From assembly GCA_012838805.1 (NCBI GenBank), contig DUON01000004.1, forward strand, positions 1-62,767: a stretch of DNA of 62,767 nt, given 5' to 3'. This DNA comes from Clostridiales bacterium. Its GTDB lineage: Bacteria; Bacillota; Clostridia; Christensenellales; DTU072. This document shows, in pieces, positions 26,281-34,468 of the stretch. The number at the start of each line of letters is the position of its first letter. Within the stretch, counting starts at the first letter, position 1. Position numbers and translations under genes: made by a program. The notes beneath the pieces are model-generated. The model saw nothing but the letters and a program-made list of their open reading frames with translations, had not been told where the DNA came from and did no database searches.

Positions 26281-27281
26281 ACCGCCTCCAAACAAATAGC
26301 ATGGGCGATCCCCGGCATTGTTTCGCCTTGAAGGGTAGAAGTTTTGCTAATCAGCGCCCCCGTAGGCACAAGAAGCACTCTCTTCAAATCCCCTTGCAGC
26401 ATTTTGTCATAGATATAGGCATTAAAGACAAGGTTAGAGCAAGCTGTTCCACTGCCGCCTTGCCCCACTTGCTGGGCTTCCCTATTATAAATCAGCACGC
26501 CGCAGTCGTTATAATTTTCATCCAAGTCATAACCCTGTCTCTTTATCAGCTTTTTCAAAAGTCTTGAAGCGGCGTCTCCCAAATCACCCGTCAGTATCAT
26601 GTCATAATAATCGGGCTTTCTTTTCGTATTTTCAAAATGCGTAATAAGAGTATCCATAGCGGCGGGAGTCATTGCCGCCCCCATATCGTTTACATCCCTA
26701 ACTCCGAAATCCACAACTTTGCCAATGGTCGCACATGTTATTTTTACGGGCAGGTTTTTATTTTTTTCAAGCAAGGTACATCCCGCACCCGTGACTGTCC
26801 ATTGTGAAAGCGGAGTCCTTTGGTTGCCCAGCTCTAAGGGAAATCTATATTGTCTTTCCGCCGTTGAAAAATGGCTTGAGGTGGAACAAATGACTCTGTT
26901 CATATACCCCGAATCCAGCATGCAAGAAGCGTTTATCAAAGCCTCCCCAAAGCTTGCACAAGCGTTATAGACACCGATAAAGGGAATGTCAAATTCCCTC
27001 ATGGCGAAGCTTGATACTATCATTTCATCAAGAATATCCCCAGCGAACACACAGTCGATATCACGGGGCGTAAGCTTGGTCTTATTGAGAATGTTTTTTA
27101 TAACAGATATATGAATTTTGGTTTCGGCTTTTTCATAGCTCTTTTGTTTAAGCAAGTCGTCTTTTAGGACATTATGAAAATACCTCCCCAAAGGACCTTC
27201 ACCCTCTTTAGGTCCTGCAATCGTAGCCGTCTCCAAAATACCCACATCATTATTTTTGAAGTAAATGGTCTGGTTTCTCAT
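26277..27281 (-). CDS. spoVAD: Stage V sporulation protein AD
   Basis: A 334-residue thiolase-fold protein matching SpoVAD, which binds dipicolinic acid during its uptake into spores. It shows GPEGEGPLGRYF-like, DIDCVFAGDILDE, GVYNACASFGEALI and GGSGTACSNLVFNAYI segments. The start at 27281 (MRNQTIYF) overlaps the spoVAC stop codon (TAATG); an open frame reading 36 codons further upstream lies within spoVAC and is not the start. Confidence 0.95.
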   Translation of the reverse strand: MRNQTIYFKNNDVGILETATIAGPKEGEGPLGRYFHNVLKDDLLKQKSYEKAETKIHISVIKNILNKTKLTPRDIDCVFAGDILDEMIVSSFAMREFDIPFIGVYNACASFGEALINASCMLDSGYMNRVICSTSSHFSTAERQYRFPLELGNQRTPLSQWTVTGAGCTLLEKNKNLPVKITCATIGKVVDFGVRDVNDMGAAMTPAAMDTLITHFENTKRKPDYYDMILTGDLGDAASRLLKKLIKRQGYDLDENYNDCGVLIYNREAQQVGQGGSGTACSNLVFNAYIYDKMLQGDLKRVLLVPTGALISKTSTLQGETMPGIAHAICLEAV

Positions 27282-27733
27282 TATCTCAAAAACAACCCCG
27301 GAAATATCATAGCCAAAATCCCTACAATAACCGAAGCCGCAATGCCTAAGACTATGACCGGACCGGCTATTGTGAACATATTGGCACACAGTCCCAAAAT
27401 ATAGCCCTCTCTCTTATGCTCTATGGCGGGGGCGACAACGGAATTGGCAAATCCCGTAATTGAGATAATAGACCCTGCGCCGCCAAACTTCCCGATTTTG
27501 TCATACACGCCTATGCCCGTAAGAATGCCAGTTATTAAGATAAGAATAGTTATGGTATATTGATGAATCATTTCCTCCACAACAAGGGGCATGAAGTACT
27601 TCAATGTATCAAAAATCGCCTGCCCTATCACGCATATCAACCCCCCAGTCAAAAACGCCCGAACCATAGTCAAAGCATGCTTGGACTTGGGCATTTCTTT
27701 TCTAACAGTCTTCAGATATTCTTTGTTTTCCAT
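27281..27733 (-). CDS. spoVAC: Stage V sporulation protein AC
   Basis: A 150-residue membrane protein with four hydrophobic segments and SpoVAC motifs (FLTGGLICVIGQAIFD, GVYDKIGKFGGAGSIISITGFANSVVAPAIEHKREG). SpoVAC is reported as a mechanosensitive part of the spore DPA channel. A GAGG lies 12 nt upstream, and a possible 33-codon ORF overlaps its 5' end. Confidence 0.94.
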   Translation of the reverse strand: MENKEYLKTVRKEMPKSKHALTMVRAFLTGGLICVIGQAIFDTLKYFMPLVVEEMIHQYTITILILITGILTGIGVYDKIGKFGGAGSIISITGFANSVVAPAIEHKREGYILGLCANMFTIAGPVIVLGIAASVIVGILAMIFPGLFLR

Positions 27734-27803
27734 CGAACTTTATTTCCTCGTACCTTTTATTGGGGAAGCATATCTCTTCCTTTTGTACTATTTCTTTTCT
27801 CAT
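27702..27803 (-). CDS. Possible small ORF overlapping the 5' end of spoVAC
   Basis: ATG at 27803 preceded by GGAAGTGAT; 33 codons rich in charged residues (starts MRKEIVQKEEICF, ends RISEDC) running into spoVAC in another frame. The ribosome site and overlap suggest translational coupling in the spoVA operon, but no family is recognised and it may be chance. Confidence 0.35.
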   Translation of the reverse strand: MRKEIVQKEEICFPNKRYEEIKFDGKQRISEDC

Positions 27804-27858
27804 AATATCACTTCCATATTTATTTTTAACATACGAGGCTTAAATATACATCCCGCTA

Positions 27859-28080
27859 CTACTGTTTGATTTCAAATTTGCCATCATCATTGATATATGC
27901 TCTATAAATATTTCCTCCTATCTTTACCGCACTATTATCAACATTCTTAGATCTGTTTCTTGTAGACTTGACAGGTGGTTTTTATTTATTTTAATCGTTT
28001 GAAATCTTGGTATACATCTTGGTATGCCTAAGAACGCGATCTGTGTTTGCGGTATTCAAGGTTGGAGATGTCTGAAAATG
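27859..28080 (-). pseudogene. Start-less ORF fragments between the tRNA cluster and spoVAC
   Basis: Within the otherwise empty stretch 27804-28105, one minus-strand frame (27981-27859) encodes 40 residues, including VKIGGNIYRAYINDDGKFEI, without any ATG, GTG or TTG. A second frame ends at 27991 with a peptide finishing HTKMYTKISND. The codon use looks protein-like, and the position beside tRNA-Tyr hints at remnants of an integrated element. No catalytic motif is identifiable. The rest of the stretch shows nothing I can name. Confidence 0.25.
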
Positions 28081-28105
28081 GCAAAAAAAACCAATGTTTT
28101 TAACG

Positions 28106-28140
28106 CAAAAACGCCCATTCTCCATATGGAAAACGGGCGT
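28106..28140 (-). terminator. Intrinsic terminator of the tRNA operon
   Basis: Minus strand ACGCCC (28140-28135) pairs with GGGCGT (28116-28111), followed by T5. It lies directly after tRNA-Tyr. Confidence 0.85.
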
Positions 28141-28143
28141 ATT

Positions 28144-28228
<85 letters not shown>

Positions 28229-28231
28229 AAG

Positions 28232-28308
28232 TGGAGCTGGCTAATGGAATCGAACCATCAACCTGCTGATTACAAATCAGCTGCTCTGCCTAATTGAGCT
28301 AAGCCAGC
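28232..28308 (-). tRNA. tRNA-Thr (TGT)
   Basis: Cloverleaf on the minus strand with acceptor GCTGGCT/AGCCAGC, anticodon loop TTTGTAA and encoded CCA; only 3 nt separate it from tRNA-Tyr. Confidence 0.95.
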
Positions 28309-28322
28309 AGAGATAAACTTGC

Positions 28323-28398
<76 letters not shown>

Positions 28399-28404
28399 AG
28401 TTTT

Positions 28405-28481
28405 TGGCGATCCGGAAGGGGCTCGAACCCTCGACCTCCAGCGTGACAGGCTGGCATTCTAACCAACTGAACTACCGGACC
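28405..28481 (-). tRNA. tRNA-Asp (GTC)
   Basis: Acceptor GGTCCGG/CCGGATC with one G-U pair, anticodon loop CTGTCAC and encoded CCA on the minus strand. Confidence 0.95.
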
Positions 28482-28520
28482 ACTTTTTGAAAATTTATAT
28501 AAAGATGCAAGGTTTTCTTT

Positions 28521-28597
28521 TGGTGGGCCTTCACGGACTCGAACCGCGGACCGATCGGTTATGAGCCGATTGCTCTAACCAACTGAGCTAAAGGCCC
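28521..28597 (-). tRNA. tRNA with CAT anticodon (elongator Met or Ile2)
   Basis: Acceptor GGGCCTT/AAGGCCC, anticodon loop CTCATAA and encoded CCA. The lack of a mismatch at the top of the acceptor argues against initiator tRNA. Elongator Met and lysidine-modified Ile cannot be separated with certainty by eye. Confidence 0.9.
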
Positions 28598-28609
28598 TTG
28601 CTTTTTTTC

Positions 28610-28686
28610 TGGTCGGGGTGAAGAGATTCGAACTCCCGACCCCATGGTCCCAAACCATGTGCGCTACCAAACTGCGCCACACCCCG
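28610..28686 (-). tRNA. tRNA-Pro (TGG)
   Basis: Acceptor CGGGGTG with a CACCCCG partner, anticodon loop TTTGGGA and encoded CCA. First gene of the tRNA operon Pro-Met-Asp-Phe-Thr-Tyr. Confidence 0.95.
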
Positions 28687-28711
28687 TTGGAATACCCAAG
28701 TGACTTTATAT

Positions 28712-28740
28712 AATATACATTATAAGCAAAACTATGTCAA
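28712..28740 (-). promoter_or_regulatory. Promoter of the tRNA operon
   Basis: Minus strand TTGACA (28740-28735), 17-bp spacer, TATATT (28717-28712), about 20 nt before tRNA-Pro. Confidence 0.8.
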
Positions 28741-28896
28741 ATGTTTTTCAATAATTTAGATAAAATTTTTGCTTCACTTAAGTCTCCAGTCATTATTACA
28801 GCGATTTGACAAAATAAGTCAATAAGAACAAGCATCTCTAATAATACGCTTGGAAATATACTCTATAATGTTTTTCTAGCGGAGGACAAAATTCTT

Positions 28897-29217
28897 ATGT
28901 TGATAAGCGCAAAAACAGTCAATAGCACGATATATATCAAGTTAAGAGGCGATTTGGACCACTATAAAGCAAGCGACTTAAAAAATCAACTCAACAAATA
29001 TGCAGATATGCCCAAAATCAAAAGAATGGTTTTAGACATGAAAGGCATGGATTTCATGGACAGCGCAGGCGTAGGGCTTATTATGGGGCTTTATAAAAAA
29101 TTAAAGAACAAAAACAAACAATTATATTTTTTTAGTCCGTCACCGCAAATAGATAAGGTATTAAGAGTCAGCGGACTTTATAGCATTATTCCTTTAATAG
29201 AACAAGAGGTGAAATGA
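28897..29217 (+). CDS. spoIIAA: Anti-sigma F factor antagonist SpoIIAA
   Basis: A 106-residue STAS-domain protein. The phosphorylation-site region FMDSAGVGLIMGLYKK contains Ser56. Dephosphorylated SpoIIAA frees sigma F from SpoIIAB in the forespore. GGAGG is 11 nt upstream of the ATG, somewhat far. A TATAAT (28864-28869) lies upstream but has no convincing -35; sigma-H control is expected from the family but not evident. It overlaps spoIIAB by 4 nt (ATGA). Confidence 0.95.
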   Translation: MLISAKTVNSTIYIKLRGDLDHYKASDLKNQLNKYADMPKIKRMVLDMKGMDFMDSAGVGLIMGLYKKLKNKNKQLYFFSPSPQIDKVLRVSGLYSIIPLIEQEVK

Positions 29218-29639
29218 TGAATAACAATATGAGCTTAAAATTCGATGCAATTGCCGAAAATGAGAGCTTTGCAAGAAGTGTTGTGGCGGCGTTCTGCGTT
29301 TCATGCGACCCTACCGTGGAAAAGATAAACGACATAAAAACCGCCGTATCTGAAGCTGTCACAAATTGCATAATACATGGGTATGAAAATATGGCAAACG
29401 GGCAAATTCTTATTGAGGCGGAATTATCGGATGACCTGCTCAAAGTTACTATATCGGATAACGGCAAAGGCATTCCCGATGTCAAAGAGGCTTTGACCGA
29501 TTTTTATACCACATCTAAAGAATCCGACGAGAGAAGCGGATTGGGATTTACTATCATGAAATCATTTATGGACAGTCTGGATGTCCAATCAGAATTAGGC
29601 GGTGGAACGACGGTTACTATGACAAAAAGGCTAAAATAA
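29214..29639 (+). CDS. spoIIAB: Anti-sigma F factor SpoIIAB
   Basis: A 141-residue GHKL-ATPase serine kinase that holds sigma F inactive and phosphorylates SpoIIAA. N-box SEAVTNCIIHGY, G1 box ISDNGKGIPD and G2 region RSGLGFTIM are intact. It sits between spoIIAA and sigF with a 1-nt gap to sigF. Met1 and Met2 are adjacent and either could start translation. Confidence 0.96.
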   Translation: MMNNNMSLKFDAIAENESFARSVVAAFCVSCDPTVEKINDIKTAVSEAVTNCIIHGYENMANGQILIEAELSDDLLKVTISDNGKGIPDVKEALTDFYTTSKESDERSGLGFTIMKSFMDSLDVQSELGGGTTVTMTKRLK

Positions 29640-29640
29640 T

Positions 29641-30354
29641 ATGCTGCAAAACGAAGAAACCCTACAACTTATCAAAGAAGCTCAGAATGGCAGTGACGAG
29701 GCAAAGACCCTTTTGCTCTATCATAACCTTCCCTTAATAAAAAGCATTGTCAGACGATATAAGAACAAGCAAATTGAATATGACGACCTGATACAGCTTG
29801 GCACTTTGGGGCTTATTAAAGCGATAAACAATTTTGACACCAGCTTTGGAGTCAGATTCTCCACATACGCCGTACCCATGATTGCGGGGGAGATAAAAAG
29901 ATTTATTCGAGACGACGGAGCAATAAAGGTCAGCCGTTCGATAAAGGCACAAAGCCAAAAAATAAACGCTTTTATTGAAGAGTACCGCCACATACACCAA
30001 AAAGACCCCACAATTAGCGAAATAGCCGAAGAATTTGATATCGGCGAACAAGATGTGGTCTTTACTCTTGACAGTTCGAAATACCCCGTATCGTTATATA
30101 CCGAAAACGACGAGGACGGCTTGAGTCTGATTGATCGCCTCTCCGCAAAAGGCTGTCAAGACGACGAAATTGATAAGATAATAATCAAAGACCTTATCAA
30201 GAACCTTGACGAACGGGATAAAAAGATAATCTATTTGAGATATTACAGAGACAAGACTCAAAGTGAAATCGCAAGGGAACTTGGCGTTTCTCAAGTGCAG
30301 ATATCCCGACTTGAAGCAAGGATAATCGAAAAATTGAAAAAAGAGCTTGTTTGA
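29641..30354 (+). CDS. sigF: Sporulation sigma factor SigF
   Basis: A 237-residue sigma-70 family factor with region 2 (YDDLIQLGTLGLIKAINNFDTSFGVRFSTYAVPMIAGEIKRFIRDDG), region 3 and region 4.2 (YRDKTQSEIARELGVSQVQISRLE). It directs early forespore transcription. Third gene of the spoIIAA-spoIIAB-sigF operon, followed by a bidirectional terminator. Confidence 0.96.
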   Translation: MLQNEETLQLIKEAQNGSDEAKTLLLYHNLPLIKSIVRRYKNKQIEYDDLIQLGTLGLIKAINNFDTSFGVRFSTYAVPMIAGEIKRFIRDDGAIKVSRSIKAQSQKINAFIEEYRHIHQKDPTISEIAEEFDIGEQDVVFTLDSSKYPVSLYTENDEDGLSLIDRLSAKGCQDDEIDKIIIKDLIKNLDERDKKIIYLRYYRDKTQSEIARELGVSQVQISRLEARIIEKLKKELV

Positions 30355-30375
30355 ACCCGTTTACGCTTTTTTCAT

Positions 30376-30414
30376 AAAAAAGCCTTTTCCCAGCATTAGG
30401 AAAAGGCTTTTATT
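30376..30414. terminator. Bidirectional terminator between sigF and the LiaF-like gene
   Basis: Stem AAAAGCCTTTTCC/GGAAAAGGCTTTT with an 8-nt loop and A/T tracts on both sides. Confidence 0.9.
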
Positions 30415-30418
30415 TATA

Positions 30419-31078
30419 TTATCTTTGCTTTTTATAATTGAGTACTTCCACACCGCCAAAAAGACAAAGCGCATTCACATAGATAGTAAACTCGTTGTCT
30501 TGGGAATTCCTCGTAACATTGCCTACACCGCCGAAAATAGCCGTGGGCTTGACCACGATATTTACATTCTCAGGCACAATAATTTCCGTTCCCCCGAACA
30601 TAGTGAAGATATTGAAGCTCAAATCGTTGACGAATTTATGGTCTCTTAAGTCCAGCCCATAACCGCCAAAAATACAAGTGATATTACTGCCCTGATAGTC
30701 TACTGGAACTGTATTGTCCTCTCTTCCTGAAAAAACCACAAAGACATTCCCCGACACCTTGTGATTTCCAGACGACACCACATTTATTAAAAAGCTTATT
30801 CCTGCAATAATTAGTATTATTGGAATGATATACAGCAGGTTGAAATCCCAGCTCAGCGCCTTTCTTAAAATTATAAACAGCCCCAAAAGAATAAGGAAAT
30901 ATCCGAACATATTCTTTTTTGAATTTATAATAGAGCTTATGCCGGCGAAGATTAGCACAAGCCCAAAGATATAACTCCAAAGACTGACTTGAATGACATT
31001 CGCCATATTCAAAATAATAATGATACCTATAAGTATCAGCGCCACTCCCCAAATAATTGTCTGCATATTTCTTTTCAT
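30419..31078 (-). CDS. LiaF-like membrane protein
   Basis: A 219-residue protein with four N-terminal hydrophobic segments (DUF5668/LiaF-type membrane domain, about 1-110) and a C-terminal beta-rich domain with repeated FGG turns (CIFGGYGLDL, TMFGGTEIIVPENVNI, AIFGGVGNV, CLFGGVEV), as in cell-wall-active antibiotic response proteins. LiaF represses the LiaRS system elsewhere, but no liaR or liaS lies here. The start at 31078 follows GAGGTGA. Confidence 0.75.
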   Translation of the reverse strand: MKRNMQTIIWGVALILIGIIIILNMANVIQVSLWSYIFGLVLIFAGISSIINSKKNMFGYFLILLGLFIILRKALSWDFNLLYIIPIILIIAGISFLINVVSSGNHKVSGNVFVVFSGREDNTVPVDYQGSNITCIFGGYGLDLRDHKFVNDLSFNIFTMFGGTEIIVPENVNIVVKPTAIFGGVGNVTRNSQDNEFTIYVNALCLFGGVEVLNYKKQR

Positions 31079-31146
31079 AATAATCACCTCTTTTTAGAAT
31101 ATATAAGAATTATAATTACTTAATCTATATTTGTAAAGCTTTTCTT

Positions 31147-31175
31147 TTGAGCAAAACAATATTATTTGTTATAAT
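31147..31175 (+). promoter_or_regulatory. hflX promoter
   Basis: TTGAGC (31147-31152), 17-bp spacer, TATAAT (31170-31175). The predicted leader is about 9 nt and consists mostly of the AGGTGA ribosome site. Confidence 0.65.
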
Positions 31176-31190
31176 ACAAATTAGGTGAAT

Positions 31191-32273
31191 ATGGAAAATT
31201 CAAATGCGATACTGGTTTGTGTAACCAAATCTAACAAAGAAAATCCTCTTGATGAGCTTGCCTTGCTTGCCCAAACCGCAGGGTATACTGTGGTTGCCCA
31301 AATGAGCCAGCGCCGTGACTATCCCGACATAAACTATCATATTGGCAAAGGCAAATTAAAGGAGCTTGCTGAATTTGTCCAAAACCTTGAGGCAAAAACC
31401 GTGATTTTCGATAATGACCTAACCCCGCGACAGTTCAAAAACCTTGAAGACAGACTGGGAGTAGATATCATGGACCGTTCCGAGCTTATTTTGCAGATAT
31501 TTGCCATGCACGCCGTATCCAATGAGGGAAAACTGCAAGTGGAGCTTGCTCAAAAAAAGCACAGCCTTCCAAGGGTGTTGGGACAAGGGCTTGTTCTATC
31601 CCGCCAAGGCGGAGGAGGAGCGGGCGGAGGCGGCGCAAGACGGGGCGGCGGTGAACAGCAACTGGAACTTGACAGAAGGACAATTAGACGCGAAATTAGG
31701 GATTTAGAAGAAAAAATAGAGAAAATCACGCGTGAAAGAAGACTTAGGCGGGAGAGAAGACAAAAGTCCATGGCGAAAGTCGTCTCCATTGTCGGCTACA
31801 CAAACGCCGGAAAGTCTACGCTTATGAATACGCTTACCAAAGCCGATGTATTGGTGGAAAACAAGCTTTTCGCCACTCTTGACCCAGTGAGCAGAAGACT
31901 ATGGCTTGCACCGCAAAAAGAGTTTATTCTTGTGGACACCGTCGGATTCATTTCCAGACTTCCTCATGAATTCATAGACGCTTTCAAAAGCACTCTTGAA
32001 GAGACGCAGTACGCTGACCTTATCCTTATTGTTGCAGACGGCGCTTCCCCAAATCTCATAAAGGAATATCATGTCGTTAAAGATGTCCTTAAATCCATAG
32101 GGGCGGATAATATCCCCGCCATAACTGTTATTAACAAGATAGATTTGAAAGCCCCCGAAACACTTCCCGACACCGAGAATATCATAACCATAAGCGTAAA
32201 GACAGGACAAGGCATTGAGGAATTAAAGGAAAAAATAAGCCTTGCTCTATTTGGCGAGGCTATCTGGGACTAA
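31191..32273 (+). CDS. hflX: Ribosome-associated GTPase HflX
   Basis: A 360-residue HflX, which splits stalled or hibernating ribosomes. The N-terminal domain (YHIGKGKLKEL, VIFDNDLTPRQFKNLE) is followed by the glycine-rich linker GGGGAGGGGARRGGGEQQLE, a coiled helical hairpin, and the G domain with GYTNAGKST, DTVGFISRLP and NKID motifs. AGGTGA precedes the ATG at 31191; a GTG two codons earlier is a possible start. The last 4 nt overlap the convergent amidase gene. Confidence 0.95.
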   Translation: MENSNAILVCVTKSNKENPLDELALLAQTAGYTVVAQMSQRRDYPDINYHIGKGKLKELAEFVQNLEAKTVIFDNDLTPRQFKNLEDRLGVDIMDRSELILQIFAMHAVSNEGKLQVELAQKKHSLPRVLGQGLVLSRQGGGGAGGGGARRGGGEQQLELDRRTIRREIRDLEEKIEKITRERRLRRERRQKSMAKVVSIVGYTNAGKSTLMNTLTKADVLVENKLFATLDPVSRRLWLAPQKEFILVDTVGFISRLPHEFIDAFKSTLEETQYADLILIVADGASPNLIKEYHVVKDVLKSIGADNIPAITVINKIDLKAPETLPDTENIITISVKTGQGIEELKEKISLALFGEAIWD

Positions 32274-32761
32274 ATCTTTATTCTTGCTCCCTCTATATGT
32301 ATAAATCTAACGAGTTCATAAGTATAGGTCGACAAAGGTCTGTTATAGACATCAAGAGAATGTGCTGAGACCAAAATTTCGTCGTTAAAAAATCCGCACA
32401 CTACGGGCGAATGATAAAATCCGCTTGAAACACTTCCCAATTGCACAATATCCCCCGTCTTAACCTCATATATGTCACACTCTCTGCCATAAGGGCCTTG
32501 CCCCTTGTTGGAGGTCAAGAAATTATAAAGGAATTTCACGCCCGTCCATGAGGGCGACTTATTGTCAGCCGACTGATAATACCAACCGTATATCGGCGTA
32601 TAATTCATGACTTCACAGCCCGCAAAGATGCATTGGGAGGCGAAATTCGTACAATCTCCGCCAAGGTTTGAAAAGTCCAAATAGGCGGGATTTCTCTTGA
32701 AAGCCCATTGTTTTGCGTACTTTCTCACCGCTTCTCTGTTATAACCGATTTCCTTTAGCAT
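32270..32761 (-). CDS. Amidase-domain protein (Amidase_6-like)
   Basis: A 163-residue NlpC/P60-related protein with the Amidase_6 pattern: YNREAVRKYAKQWAFKRNPAYLDFSNLGGDCTNFASQC with the likely catalytic Cys, NYTPIYGWYYQSADNKSPSWTGVKFLYNFLT, and a His at HSPVVCGF. No signal peptide is seen, so it would act in the mother cell or cytoplasm. It may trim peptidoglycan or bind amides; the role is unknown. It lies downstream of spoIVA, separated by a terminator, and overlaps hflX tail-to-tail. Confidence 0.8.
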   Translation of the reverse strand: MLKEIGYNREAVRKYAKQWAFKRNPAYLDFSNLGGDCTNFASQCIFAGCEVMNYTPIYGWYYQSADNKSPSWTGVKFLYNFLTSNKGQGPYGRECDIYEVKTGDIVQLGSVSSGFYHSPVVCGFFNDEILVSAHSLDVYNRPLSTYTYELVRFIHIEGARIKI

Positions 32762-32770
32762 ATCTCCTCT

Positions 32771-32806
32771 TATAAAAAAGGGATAGTCGCTTAAGTCCTA
32801 TCCCTT
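32771..32806 (-). terminator. Terminator after spoIVA
   Basis: Stem AAGGGATAG/CTATCCCTT (32778-32786 and 32798-32806), followed on the minus strand by T6. Confidence 0.85.
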
Positions 32807-32846
32807 ATTAGCAATTATATTATATGTCGCATTATAAGAAAATGTT

Positions 32847-34325
32847 CTATAACAAGATACAAAGTACGCCGCCTCTTCCTTCATTTACTATTCTGCACAT
32901 GGTCTTTCTCAATTTGTTCTGAGCGTCTTGGGGCATGCTGTTGAGCTTGTTTGTCAAGTCCTCTTTGACAAGCGAATTCAAAGATTTGCCAAACATATTT
33001 GTATCCCATATGCCTTTCTTATTATTTTCAAACTCTCCCAATAAATAATTCACAAGGTCTTCGCTCTGCTGTTGCGAACCAATTATTGGGCTTATTTCGG
33101 TCTCCACATCCACTCTTATGATATGATAAGACGGTGCGGAAGCTTTAAGCTTAATGCCGAATTGGGTTCCCCTTGCTAAAAGTTCGGGTTCCTCAAGCTG
33201 CATATCCTCAATCGTAGGATTGACCACGCCGTATCCGAATTCTTTGACTTTTTCCATAGCTTCACGGATGACCTCATAGTCCCGATAAGAGCTTGCCAGC
33301 TTTTTGACATACGCCAAGAGCTTATAATCGTCGTCCACATCGTCACCGCATATTTGACTGAGCACTTTGAAATATAAGTCATTCACCGCCTTGCAACCCA
33401 CATTGACTATACCGCTGGCACTGTCCACTATGATATCCACATCCTTTTGCAATGCCTCATTTGATGCGAACACATCCCTAAACCTCTTATAGTCACGCAT
33501 TTTCTTAATGTTTTGAAGCTCGTCGCTCATCAATTCAAGAATTTCCCTAATCAATCTATGCTTCGCGCCCAAAGCTCTCATCCATCTTGGAAGTCTTACA
33601 TCTACCCTGCGAAGCGGGAATTCAAGCAAGATATTCGCCATAATCATAGCCAGCTCGTCTTTTGTTATTTTATTGACATTGCTTGCTATCACAGGCACCG
33701 AATACCTATCTTCCAAGCTCTCTTTTAGCTTGACGGTATCGCTGTCGTTCGGATGAACGCTGTTTAAGATTATTACAAAAGGCTTTCCGATATTTTTGAG
33801 CTCGTTGACCACCCTCTCTTCAGCTTCCACGTATTTTGCCCTGCCTATGTCCGTAATGCTTCCGTCTGTGGTGACCACTATGCCCAGCGTAGAATGGTCT
33901 CTTATCACCTTTTCCGTACCCAATTCCGCCGCTTGCTGAAAAGGAAGCTCCGCTTCCGACCAAGGGGTTCTGACCAATCTTACCTTGTCCCCTTCTTTAT
34001 GCCCTATGGCGTCTTCGATAAGGTATCCCACACAGTCAATAAGCCTGATATTTGCTTTTATGTCCTCGTCAAGCATCAAAGTGACCGCCTCATTTGGGAC
34101 GAATTTTGGCTCGGTTGTCATAATAGTTTTTCCGTCAGCGGATTGGGGAAGTTCGTCTATGGCTCTTGCCCGCTTGTTTTTATCTTCTATGCAGTCTAAA
34201 ACCAACAGTTCCATAAACTTTTTTATAAATGTGGATTTGCCCGTTCTGACTGGACCGACAACTCCTAAATAAATATCCCCTCCCGTTCTCTTCGCTATAT
34301 CATTGTATATATCAAAATTTACCAT
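32847..34325 (-). CDS. spoIVA: Stage IV sporulation protein A, coat morphogenetic ATPase
   Basis: A 492-residue SpoIVA of normal length. The N-terminal GTPase-like domain carries Walker A GVVGPVRTGKST (about residues 21-32), then the TTEPKFVPNEAV and IRLIDCVGYLIEDAIGH segments. Middle and C-terminal domains end in the VNEGRGGVLCILL-type tail. It polymerises with ATP on the forespore surface as the basement layer of the spore coat. GGAGG precedes the ATG. Confidence 0.96.
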   Translation of the reverse strand: MVNFDIYNDIAKRTGGDIYLGVVGPVRTGKSTFIKKFMELLVLDCIEDKNKRARAIDELPQSADGKTIMTTEPKFVPNEAVTLMLDEDIKANIRLIDCVGYLIEDAIGHKEGDKVRLVRTPWSEAELPFQQAAELGTEKVIRDHSTLGIVVTTDGSITDIGRAKYVEAEERVVNELKNIGKPFVIILNSVHPNDSDTVKLKESLEDRYSVPVIASNVNKITKDELAMIMANILLEFPLRRVDVRLPRWMRALGAKHRLIREILELMSDELQNIKKMRDYKRFRDVFASNEALQKDVDIIVDSASGIVNVGCKAVNDLYFKVLSQICGDDVDDDYKLLAYVKKLASSYRDYEVIREAMEKVKEFGYGVVNPTIEDMQLEEPELLARGTQFGIKLKASAPSYHIIRVDVETEISPIIGSQQQSEDLVNYLLGEFENNKKGIWDTNMFGKSLNSLVKEDLTNKLNSMPQDAQNKLRKTMCRIVNEGRGGVLCILL

Positions 34326-34413
34326 ATACAGCCTCCATAAATGTATTTAATAAAATTTATGCTTTAAGAAAGTAGTTTATTCGCCACAAAAACTCATAAA
34401 GACGCTTGATAAC

Positions 34414-34445
34414 AAAAAAAGAAGACCCGTAAGAGCCTTCTTTTT
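34414..34445 (-). terminator. Terminator after the aspartate aminotransferase gene
   Basis: AAAAAGAAG/CTTCTTTTT arms with a 12-nt loop and a long T tract on the minus strand, upstream of spoIVA. Confidence 0.8.
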
Positions 34446-34468
34446 ATCAGATAAAAAAATTCCTTATC

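Noticed and set aside
34326..34413. Sigma-E promoter upstream of spoIVA
   Set aside because: GCATAAAT and AATACATT resemble the two boxes, but only 7 nt separate them, too close for sigma E.
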